Assembly (NCBI GenBank): GCA_023897205.1
Contig: JAHWDD010000009.1
Coordinates: 1,612,001-1,676,000 of the forward strand
DNA length: 64,000 nt
Direction of reading: 5' to 3'
Source: Exophiala sp. HKRS030
Lineage: Eukaryota > Ascomycota > Eurotiomycetes > Chaetothyriales > Herpotrichiellaceae
The notes beneath the pieces are model-generated. The model made no database searches, was not told the DNA's origin, and saw only the letters and a list, made by a program, of their open reading frames with translations. Position 1 is the first letter of the stretch; each line of letters begins with the position of its first letter. This document shows positions 9,207 to 19,210 of the stretch, in pieces. A program made the position numbers and the translations under genes.

Positions 9207-12030
9207 ATGTCCGGCAGACGCACCGCTGACAAGGAATGTCCAGTGTGCAAGAAGCGATTTGAGCGAAAGTATGTAGACTATCACTCGCCCACGGCAAGTT
9301 CATGGCGCCATCTGACGTTCTATCAACGATGCCAGGGATACTCTTCGTCGCCATTTACAAATCCATGACCTTGGGCGTCCTCCACCCAGACAGCGCAAGA
9401 GAGCCTGCGATGCTTGCTGCCGGTGAGTACTTGGAAATCTGCGAGCTGTTTCTTCGACAACATCGTGACTCACTTGAGCAGCTCCAAAGTACGATGTACG
9501 GGGGAAAGACCAAGCTGCGCAACATGCTTGAAAAAGGACTTGAAGTGCATATACAAATACGCCTCCGACGCACCTGATTTTGCCTACAAAAGTCATCCTT
9601 CTAACATGACTGATTCACCCAACATGGGCAGCACGCCGTCTCAGCCTCCGTACGAAACTCCAGCTTCGGTGCAGATGCTCGCATATCAGACTTTCCAGCC
9701 ACAGCTACCTCTCCACTCTCTCGATTATATGGGCTTCTTTTCAGACCCAGGACCGTACTCACAGCAATATGACTCCCACAGCAGCATGGATATTCTGTCC
9801 GGTTTCGACTGGGTGTTCAATGACAGTATCGACGACATTCTGCCTGCTGCGGATGCAATTACAACCTCGACAGTCCCAGTCGCTCTGGGGCCAGTGACGG
9901 TCACATCCAGTCGCCCACCTCTAATTCAAGAGCGCTCCCTTGGAGGCAGAACCCCTTGTACTCCGGACGAGCAAGAGACCACAGGTCCCGCCGTACCAGA
10001 AGACAGATGGCCCATGGAATGGTGTGCCGCGCCAGTTCAGTTGACCTCACTCCCGGTTCTAGGTAAATTTGAGCAATTCTTCATGTACTCGCGTCATTTT
10101 GATGTACCACCCATAAATGAGAACATCAGAGATGGCATCATGAAATCAATACGACAATCTGCGCAGAAAAGCCCTTGGGAACCCATCTCATTGGCAGATT
10201 TTCCTTCTGGGACGACACTCGATTGCTTCGTTGATTTATATTTCGCCCACTTTCACAAGGTAAGCATCTCTACTTTGTTTGTCGAGGCTATATAGCGTCT
10301 CTTCGGCCCTCGAGCGATCGCGCGAACGAAGGTATCGTCGAACGCCTTCACACCACATAGTGCACGTTCGATATGGTGCAAAAATAATACAGCGGCTCAT
10401 CCTGCACATCTGTGTATATCGTGGCATTCATCATGTAAACTGGGAGTGATCGCATGCTGACAAGAACATTAGAGCACACCGATCATCCACCGCCCTACCT
10501 TTGACCCAGGCAAGGATCATTTTCTGACACTGGCTATTGCCTCCATCGGCGCCTGTTACTCAGGTCTGCAGAACGCAATGTCATTCTCTAATGCACTTGC
10601 CGAGGTTACCAGACGGCTTTTGGTGTTTATGGCATGCAGTCTACACTTTTTGACCAACATTTACTGAGTTCTGACAAGATACTAGGCTGAATATGACCCT
10701 CGATTCGTACGAACGGGTGAATTCCTCGCAGCGGAGCTGTTGGTATCCCTGCATGGCTTCTCTGGGGGTAGTAAGCGTCTCTATGAACTCAGTGAAAGCA
10801 ATCGTGGCACTCTCCTCAATCATGCACGCAATACTGGGATCTTTGATCACCGGTTTAGGAGCTATACACCTGCGGGTACACTTCAACAGCGATGGGAAGC
10901 ATGGATCTTTGTGGAAAAGATGCGCAGGTTGGCTTGGGCCATATTTGTGAGTTCTCACCCGATCTGCCTCGAGAGATTGGTCCTAAACCAGCTCCAAGCT
11001 CCATGATACTTCCAGCACATACTGCAGAGGCACCCGGCCATACATTTCCTTGATGGAGATCAGAGCTATGGATATGCCAGCCTCGTTTCAGCACTGGGAA
11101 GCTGAATCTCCAGAGGCATGGGCAGCGCTCCACCCGTGGTCCAGATCAGCTCCGCCCAGCATCAAATATAGCGTGGCTCTCGAAGGCCTTTTGAAAGACG
11201 GACAAGACTCGGAAAACGGCATCTTTGACGATTACCAGAAACACATCCTCCTTGCCACTGCTGTCCGACTCATGTGGGATACAATGGAACTCGAATTTTC
11301 GGCGGGCGGTGGCATCCTCACTGACCCAGAAGGCTTAACTGCTCGGAGAAAGGCTCTTCATGCTGCGATCCGCACATTCGCCTTGCCTTTGGAACCGCGG
11401 CCTGGGGTATCACGCGAGACAGGCTTCGATGCGGTGGTACAACAATCATGTCTTGCTCACCTTGCACTCATCATGGACGCAGATGATCTGATCAACTACA
11501 CCCACCTTGTGTGGAGAGGGCAACCAACATCAGGTCCGGCTCGGAAAGTGATTCTGGAGTGGGCGGCATGGAATGGGAAGAAGGTTCGTCAGGTAGCCCG
11601 TACCACTGCATTCGTGTGGAATGCTACCAGACGCTATCCCTTCAACCATCACTTGGAGTCCTACCATTCCTTCCATAGCGGCTTCCTGGTGTGGAGCTGT
11701 ATCCCTCTTCTACAAGCATTAGAAGCCGACCAAGCATCAGAACCTGGACCCAACGCCCAGTATCGACAGCACCAGGATCAGCCTGAGGTATGCCAGTTGG
11801 ACTGGCTGGGCTCGGATGATTCTCCAGAGGGTCAAAGAGTTGCGCAATGGGTCGAGACCGGGGAGCCCTGCATCTTGCGCATGCATGGAATCCCCGATCT
11901 CCTCTCCGGACAAGGGTCGCGGCAGATTTTGCAGCAGACCGCTGACAATCTTGAGCGCATGCCTGTGTGGGGAATATCTCAAGTCTTCCGCAACGCTGTG
12001 CTCCGTGCATTACATGCGAATGAACAGTAA
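9207..12030 (+). CDS. Transcription factor with C2H2 finger plus Zn2Cys6 cluster and fungal_trans domain
   Basis: Six exons: 9207-9268, 9336-9422, 9482-10259, 10473-10622, 10686-10946 and 10999-12030, giving 789 residues. Residues 11-32 form a C2H2 finger (CPVCKKRF, then RRHLQIH) that exists only after intron 1 is removed. Directly after it comes a canonical Zn2Cys6 cluster, CDACC through KKDLKC, with C-x2-C-x6-C-x6-C-x2-C-x6-C spacing, itself split by intron 2. A fungal_trans-type region follows (TPIIHRPTFDP, RRLAWAIF, RPYISLMEI). The donor at 10623 (GTGTTT) and the acceptor at 10998 (CCAAG) are the least certain sites; both were picked to keep frame and family motifs. It is a nuclear regulator, probably of the divergent transporter and downstream esterase. 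Confidence 0.85.
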
Positions 12031-12433
12031 AATTGACCCTACACTCCCCACCTGTACGGAGTAGGCAATGTTCACCCCCAGTACTGCAGCTCACAGGTAT
12101 GGAGTACAGCGGCAGAGGCAACGCAGGCCTGAAACAGCAAAGCGCCACCACCATAGCCGAGTAGGGTGTACGAGCCCCGGACTTCCATGTGGTATTGACG
12201 CTTGCACTAGCTTCTCCGATATGCTTTCTGGGGTTCTCTTGCGATTGCTCACGCAAACCGACACAGAGCTCGACAATGCATTCTTGTCGCGGCAGTATAC
12301 TTCGGAGCAGTGATATACCTCCGACAATGTCGACCCTCAGACATAAAGAAAGCCGTACACCAAGTGGTAGAGGGGTGCGAATTGCCGTTGTGATTTCAAT
12401 ACGCCCAAGATCGACCGCCACTTCTCCGCAGAC
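12031..12433. promoter_or_regulatory. Promoter of the carboxylesterase
   Basis: A 403-nt gap between the regulator's stop codon and the esterase start, with no gene. It contains TACGGAGTA at 12055-12063 and, 110 nt before the start codon, a perfect 6-bp inverted repeat TCGGAG-N11-CTCCGA (annotated separately). Confidence 0.5.
12302..12324. promoter_or_regulatory. Candidate Zn2Cys6 operator (inverted repeat)
   Basis: TCGGAG and CTCCGA are exact reverse complements separated by 11 nt, giving a CGG-N15-CCG arrangement. Dimeric Zn2Cys6 proteins bind paired CGG triplets. Its position 110 nt before the esterase ATG, next to a gene for such a regulator, makes it a plausible operator. The N15 spacing is longer than in the best-known sites (Gal4 N11, Put3 N10). 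Confidence 0.35.
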
Positions 12434-14257
12434 ATGGCGGCCTTTGTTGAAAGCAGCAATTACAGCCACGTCCTACAAAAAGGCGCCGCTGTCGTGAGCA
12501 CGTTGGAGGATCGAGCAGATGGACCCCATCCGTCCATACAGACGAAACAGGTCACCGCCTGCCGCATCAATCAGCTTCAGATCAATGGTTTCATCAACCA
12601 AAACACCGGCGTCGCAAACTTTCTCAACGTCCCATATGCTCGCATTCCAGCACGGTTCTGCGAAGCCACATTGATCGATCCTCGTAAAGAGATAGGCGTC
12701 ATAGAGGCGGTCAGGTATGGACCATGCTGCCCGCAGCCATTCGATGTCATTCACGACATGACAGGGCATCTGTACCCGAAGAAAATCGACATCACGAACT
12801 CCTCCGAGTTTGCCTGCTTGAGCGTCAACATCTATGCACCACCCTCGGCCGTCGGGTCTCGAAACAGATTGCCCGTCACGGCATGGATCCATGGCGGGGC
12901 ATTCACGTACGGAGATGCATCAGATGAGTATGGTGAGCAGCAAAAGACCTCCTCCAGGTATTGGACGACACTGACACAACACTCTTCTAGATGGCAACTA
13001 CATCGTTCAACACTCCATGTCAATCGGCAAACCTGTCATAGTGGTCACCATGAACTACCGCGTTGGGCCTTATGGTTTCCTGACCTCAAAGGAGATTAGA
13101 GAGGAGAGTCTGGCTCGAGGTGAGAAGGGGTTCGCCAACCAAGGCTACCACGACCAACGTCTTGGACTACAATGGGTATGACTGTGAATTCCTCGCCATT
13201 TGACGTGCTGTGAGATTTTAACAAGGACCAGATCCAGCAAAACATTCAATTCTGGGGAGGCAACGGCTACGAAATAACAGCTGCCGGGGAATCGGCCGGA
13301 GCGTGCTCGATCCTGACGCATCTTCGTTCCGACTTTCCAGCCTTTCAACGCGCTTTCGTCATGTCTGCCGCACCCTTGACCCCGACTCCGTTCTCCCACT
13401 CACAAGAACGCTTCGATGCCCTGATTGCCAAGATCGGACTCCCCACGGGCGCCCCAGCAGGAGATAAACTGGCAGCGCTCCGTAGCCTCACGTGCGACGA
13501 ACTGAACAAGATCCACGGCCCTGGCGTGTCGCCACCCACGTACGACCCCGAGTTCTACCCGGACCATGAAGAAGGCTTCTCCCTGGAAACCAAAGCCCCT
13601 TTGCCTGCCTGGCTCAGAGGGATGGTGGTTGGGAACACGACCGAGGAAGCCGCGCTGTTCGTGCCAAGGTCGATCTCGGGCGCACAGGCAGTGTCGATGG
13701 TGAAGAAGGCCTTTGGAGGCGACGCAGACCTCTGCCGTGAGGTTCTGGCCCTCTACGACATCAAGGCCGACGACGACACCCCCGGCAGTGGCACGGACGG
13801 TGTCGTCAGGCTCGCCACGCACGCCACGTTCGGCCAGATGGCGCAGATCATCGCATCCGGGCACCATTCCGAGGTCCCCCTTTCCCTCTACTCGTTTGAA
13901 CAACGGGACCCGTTCCCAGGCAGCCCGTGGAAGGGGAGGGCCTTTCATTCCCTCGGCAATGCGATGCTGTTCCGACTGCCCACGGTCGCTGGTCCCGACG
14001 CGGATCCGGGGACGAGACTCACGTCCGACAAATTCAGCGAGGCGCTCATCTCTTTGACCAACGGCGAACAGCCGTGGGAGGTCTACGACGGGGAGGGTCG
14101 CAAGAAGATGGTCTTTGACGGGGAAAGGAGTGGACTCGTACAGGCCGGCGGAAAGGCGCCGTGGGCAGACCTGGCCTCGACGCCCGAGAGGTCGGCCTCG
14201 TTCGGGACGTGCGGGCTGTCTCTGATTTCCGGGTCCATCGTCGAGGCCAACAGCTAG
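12434..14257 (+). CDS. Type-B carboxylesterase (alpha/beta hydrolase)
   Basis: Three exons: 12434-12932, 12991-13175 and 13232-14257, giving 569 residues, typical for the COesterase family. The oxyanion motif HGGAF lies near residue 152 and the nucleophile elbow GESAG near 249, just inside exon 3. The family acid is probably a Glu in NTTEEAALF near 364, and the His lies in AFHSLG near 465. It should hydrolyse a carboxylic ester or lactone. There is no N-terminal signal peptide (it begins MAAFVESSNYSH), so the enzyme appears intracellular, unlike many secreted relatives. The exact substrate is unknown. It follows the dual-finger regulator in the same orientation and a sugar-type transporter lies beyond, which suggests uptake followed by ester cleavage. 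Confidence 0.87.
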
Positions 14258-16211
14258 CTAGATCTGTCAAAGATCTGTTAAAATAGTGATTGGGTATCTT
14301 GCAAGGTGGGGAAGTATCGAGCAGAAGCTTTTTGCCTGGCAGATCAAGCTGTCAAAGGTCAAAGATGTATACCAAGGTAAATAGACAAACACCTAGCTAG
14401 ACTCAGCCGTCGGGGCAATATCTATGAGCACAAGACGCACTCGATTCAGTGCCTACTTAATTGGGACTAGTGCCGGAAGAGACATGCCCACATCACAGCC
14501 TCGGACGATGGAGCCGATCATCTGGGATGGCGGCCCTTGATCAGATACCCTGTTTACGAGCATACTTGCCGACGAGTGCCGAGGCGAAGACGAGCGATGG
14601 GACTGTCCGCCAGTGAACAAAGCTGGCCGTCAAGGGCGACTGAATGGGTGTGCCGAGGTGGGAAATGGGTCGGTTCAATGGGCACCACGTTGAAAGGCGC
14701 CCATCATGGAGCCATCGTATTCGAGCGGGGAAGAGCTGGGATTTTACAAGTCTGGAGCTGTCATGCCGGAAGTCCATTGTGGGTTTGCTTCTTTGAGCCT
14801 TGGGACCCTTTTGATGAGGAGGCCGTGTACACACCGTCCCATCGACATGGTGTCTTCTGTCGTGCGACCGGTCGTGACTGGGTTGCGGTCATCTTTGGCG
14901 GAGCGAGTCGGTTCGAGTTCGACAATCTCGGCGACCGACACGGGCCGTCACTCCAAGGACGTGCCCGACGCACCGGGTGCGCTGGAAAGCGTCAGCCCGG
15001 CCGTGGTTCCGTAGACATGAGGCGGCCTGACTGAGAACAAACATGACCTCGTCGAGTGTTTCGACCTCACAGCGAGCCCGAGAGAGGTGTGCGTGACGTT
15101 CCACCGAGTCTGGCCGACCGTGTGCCTGGCCTCCGGATCGCGAGGTCGACAATGAGGAGTTCCTAGGAGTACATGTCGCGGAAAGAGTTTGCGACGTGGA
15201 TGAGGTCGACCGAAGCCAGAGGAGGCAGATGCCGGACCGCGCTGTGCTCCGACTGGGGAAGGAGTTGCAGAACCAGAATGGAGGCCTAAGTGATGAGCTA
15301 CACGTTGCTGAACAAGGTCTCTATGCTCATAGATGAGGTAGTAGAACTTTCTTCGCTCTTCTAGATGCCCCAGTTGGTGAAGGACATTCGTTTCGGTTTC
15401 ATGGGCTTCTTCGTATGTGATGTCCTTGTGCAGAAGGGAGCGGGAACGTGTCGTGGGCATTGGGACACATGACCAAGGCAAGAAAACATGTCCTGTAGTT
15501 TTTGAGGTTGTTCTTACAATGAGTTGCGCAGGTACGGAGTACAGAGTCCAAGTAAAGAATAAATGGAACATCACATTATCCCGGGGTAAACTATTTCCTA
15601 AATGGAAAGGGCCGAAAGGGCCAAAACTCGCCTAGCCACTTTTGGTACAAAGTCGTTTCCCCCTGCGCCTTTCTCATTCAGAAGAACGAGACTACACGGA
15701 TCAACTTCACTTCTTCTCACCACCTCTTCGCCTCCCAACGGTCGTCCAAAACCCCTGCAAAAATTCAAACAAACCAAAGGATGGGAGAGTCGAAGCCCAG
15801 ACGTAGCGCTTCTCGTTTACTTATCCCGACTCATGATCAACTGCCATCCCCTAGCACCCTGGTCAAGAGATACATAGTGCTGACTCCCAGTTTTTAACCC
15901 ACCAAGTCAGTTTAAGGATGAGGCTGGTCCGAACTCCGAACCCTAATATCAGACCAAAGCCACGCTTCGACGTGGTGAGTCTTTAACAGTCGCCATCAAG
16001 GCGTAGTTTTTGTTGAAGAGGAATAGTTCACTTGTTTGAATATAAACATACGTAGGGTGGTGTGCTACGCCATACGGAGTATAATATCCATGTTACATGT
16101 TACGTGTGTACTTCTCTATACCTGGGTAGGTATAGGAAGGGAGGAGAGAAATTATTTAAGTGATACAGAGTTGATCTACTCCGTAATGACAATCGGATCT
16201 TACTTGCCGCG
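14258..16211. other. Long gap with decayed coding sequence
   Basis: Nearly 2 kb without an intact gene. The GC-rich part (about 14540-15480) has several overlapping open frames on both strands, as expected of old coding DNA or simple GC richness. One minus-strand frame has real protein character (see the pseudogene entry). The AT-rich right part contains three exact copies of the 9-mer TACGGAGTA or its complement (15533-15541, 16073-16081, 16177-16185). Confidence 0.5.
14948..15460 (-). pseudogene. Possible relic of an APH-like phosphotransferase gene
   Basis: The minus-strand frame from about 15460 to 15260 encodes a stretch with good protein texture: DITYEEAHETETNVLHQLGH, then EERRKFYYLIYEHRDL, then VAHHLGL. 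I recall similar wording (an Arg/Tyr-rich helix followed by VAHHLGLxS) in the N-terminal region of fungal aminoglycoside-phosphotransferase-like proteins. The following text does not continue with that family's motifs. The frame ends at 14948, and neighbouring frames contain stops, so the gene is truncated, frameshifted or decayed. Confidence is low because the assignment rests on memory of a short segment. Confidence 0.3.
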
Positions 16212-18556
16212 TCAATAATGTCCACCCTGCCACTCCTCGTCTCTCAAGGTATCTTCACTTTCCAGACTACTCATGCTCGAGTTCTTGCGTTTGAGCAAAT
16301 CAGCCAGGCTGACCTTCTCACCACGTTGCATCGCCTTTTCGATTTCCCGCCTACGCCGTTTGCCTAGCCGACACTGAGCCGTGTAGGTGCAGCGCTTCTT
16401 CTCGTGCGGGCAGAAGCCGCCCGTCCAGAACTTGTCGCCTTCGCAGCTCATGCCAAACAGGTCCAGGGCGAGGACGGAGAAGACGAGCGCGGTCGTGACG
16501 GAGATCAGGGACAGGGACGAGAGTGAGTCGGCGAGGGGGAGGCAGATGATGACGGCGGCGACGCAGATGCGGAACGCGAGGCGGACACGCTTGCGTAGAC
16601 GCGCCTTGGCTTTGGCGACGCGCTTGTGGATGTGGCAGAAGGATATGACGGCCATGCAGATCAGCGCGACGCCCAGTCCGCCGCAGTAGAACCAGCGAAA
16701 GGCCGTGGGGACTTCGGGCTCGGACAGTTCGGAGTACTTCTCGCCCAGCCACTCGGGGTCGGCGTCGGCGCAGTCGTGGGCGAGCACGAGGCGGGAGAGC
16801 GTGGACGCCGCGAGAACGTAGCCCATTATGAATGGGAGGTGGGCCGATACCCATACCCCTGACGACGCCCAGTGGCGTCGGATCGCGTGGACGTGGACGT
16901 GGTACGCGTCGACTTCGAAGTAGATCCTGAGAGGCCGAGTCGGGTCAGGTCAGGTTCGGTTGCAACACTGCGACATACGAGCTGGACCGGGAGTGAAGAG
17001 GGGGCAGAGAGGGTACGTACCAATTGAACATGAAAGCTTGAATGAGACCGAGAACCCCTTTGCCAAAGAACGCGTTGATGCCGAAAGAGGCGCGCGATTG
17101 GAACAGGATGGTCAGGATTGAGTAACCAAAGACCTATAAACAGGACCGTACGAGTGTCGTCTCCGGTCAGTCATCTCGAGACCTTTCTGCAAGGTTGAGG
17201 GGTAGAAAAAGAGGAGCCGGCTCACCAATGATACAAAAGCATTATTCCGCTCGACGCGATGTTCGATGTTGACCGCCGGGGAGAATTCAAAATACTTGGC
17301 AACACACCTGAGAAGTCTCGATTTATCCTGCTTGATCACCCAGATCATGATGATGTTGCCGAAGATGTCAATGAAGATGGCGATCCAAATCAGGGACAAT
17401 TGAGCGGGCCATTGGACGTGGATACTTCCGATCCAGAAGGCGGATGAGATGATCACGGTGGCAGACAGCACGACCATCGAGCCGCGGATCGTGGGCAGGA
17501 TCCAGGCGACGTAGATGTACCACAGCGCCGTGGAAAGGCGTTGTGTGACGTAGAAGGCAATGGCGGACGTGTAGGTCGATTCGAACGCGTAGGCAATGTT
17601 GGTCGTGAATCCAAAGAGGCACACGAGGTAAAAAATCACATTGACCCGTTGGAAGATGTCGTCGATCTCAAAATGGTTGATGATCATGGTCAGGTCGGCC
17701 CAGATCTTCCACGCTATCGAAAAGATGATGACAAAGTGTAAAAGAGACAAGCCATTGGCGCCCTCGACCGCCTTTTCGCCCACGATGTCGATGACACCGA
17801 CGTAGACGAGGTCGAGGAAGAGTTCGAACGAGGCCACCTCGCCCGCCTTTGCCGAGCGCCAAAGCAGACCTTTGTGGAAGTACTGGCGGATGGTGGGCCG
17901 TTTGAGGAACCGGAGAGCCTCGGCAGACCGGTCTTTGTGCCTGTCCACGGCAGACGGATGGTCGCTGTTGTGCACCGACGTCGTTTCGGACTCGTCGTCC
18001 TTGGTCCGTAGGTGCGCCGAGTAGCCGTACCGGTCGAAGGATGCGTCGAGAGACACGGCGTGCGTAGTGATCTGGTGCAGTTCGGACGCGAGTGCGTCCA
18101 GGTCGGATTTGACGGTTTCGATGTCCGTGTACAAGTCACCATGGCGTTCTCGGAGCTCGTCCCTCTTTGACCGGTGGTGGGCGTGGAGTTGACGGATTGC
18201 ATCGAGGTGATCGGCCGAGCCTTGTAGGAGGACATCGAACTCTTCGACCTTGTTGTCGCGAAGGAGTTCGGTGCGTTTTCGTTCTGTGGGACACGACATT
18301 TTCTCATGAGCGACAATGTACATGGAAGGATTGGGCCGATGATAACTGACGTACCGAGATGCTCTGGGCTGTGGCAGACGTGAATCGTCTTGCCGGTGTG
18401 AGGGTGCACAAATTCCAGAAAACGCCTCCCGTGGCCGTGGCCGTGTGGCATATGGAGATGGTGGTGATGACGATCATGTTTCTCATCGATCTTCTCGTCC
18501 GCAAGTCTGTTCGCAGTGGCCTCCCCGCTCTCGATGGAAGAGTCAAGCGCCTCCAT
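16212..18556 (-). CDS. LtrA-domain multi-pass membrane protein with His-rich N-terminus
   Basis: Four exons on the minus strand: 18556-18355, 18283-17226, 17133-17021 and 16926-16212, giving 695 residues. Residues 25-65 are very His-rich (DRHHHHLHMPHGHGHG) and cytosolic-looking. A coiled-coil-like helical part follows, then LtrA family features: ASFELFLDLVYVGVI, many membrane helices, and the motif AYHVHVHAIRRHWASS, which is assembled across the third intron. The C-terminal tail is basic and Ser-rich. LtrA (low temperature requirement A) proteins are widespread in fungi and bacteria without a settled biochemical role. The histidines suggest metal binding, which is inference. The gene stands alone between the kinase-like relic and a coiled-coil gene. 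Confidence 0.8.
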
Positions 18557-19210
18557 ACTTGCGAATGAACTGGCTGGCCGAGGCTGATATGAATATAGAT
18601 AGAAAACAAACTAGGTGTGCATGGCGGCGATAGGGATATCAGAAACTTGGGCAACGAGATCGCAAATTAAATATCCGAACTGGTCTGTGCTAGAGGAAAC
18701 ATCAGGCCTCTTTGACCTTTTGAACCTCTTTTTAATGTTCTGCACAGAGGAGGAATTTGGGGTCCGAGTTTGCAGTTCGAGTTCGCTGACTAGACTTGGG
18801 TTGATCTGAGATGCCGCACTAAACTAGAAATAGCCACGACTAAACCCCAAATGGAATACACCAGTGGGCTTTGTCAGCAAGAGACAAACAAGCATCCAAT
18901 TAACACCATCTTGGCAAGGCTGGGCAAGGCTGGGCAGTTTCATCTTATCTCAAGATACTCCGTAATAATGATTCCATCGATGTCCTAATTTTAACTCAGT
19001 TTTCGTCGCAAGGGACAGTCTCTTGTGATCGCCAAAATATCTAGAAGCAAGTGCTGTGGCATCTCATCATCATACTTAAAGTCATTAATTAACAACGCTG
19101 CTGCCAGCTTCAACACTCCAAAAGCAGCCCCGGCCAGGGGCGAATTATTGATACAAAAGGTGTAAGCTCACTATGAACTCTTCAGGCATTCAAATCGGTA
19201 GGATATCAGC
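18557..19210. other. Intergenic region between LtrA gene and coiled-coil gene
   Basis: About 650 nt, AT-rich, upstream of the LtrA gene and downstream of the coiled-coil gene. It holds a short direct repeat (GCAAGGCTGG twice, about 18914-18933) and one TACTCCGTA copy (18956-18964). No gene seen. Confidence 0.55.

Noticed and set aside
10629..10685. A GC-AG intron starting at 10632 as alternative to the GT donor at 10623 in the dual-finger regulator.
   Set aside because: Both keep the frame, but GC donors are rare and this one (GCATGC) is a poor match. The GT option (GTGTTT) is weak but more likely.
14537..15034. A 165-codon plus-strand frame.
   Set aside because: Several frames on both strands are open across the same GC-rich DNA and the translation has no recognisable motif or hydrophobic pattern. 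The minus-strand relic is a better explanation.
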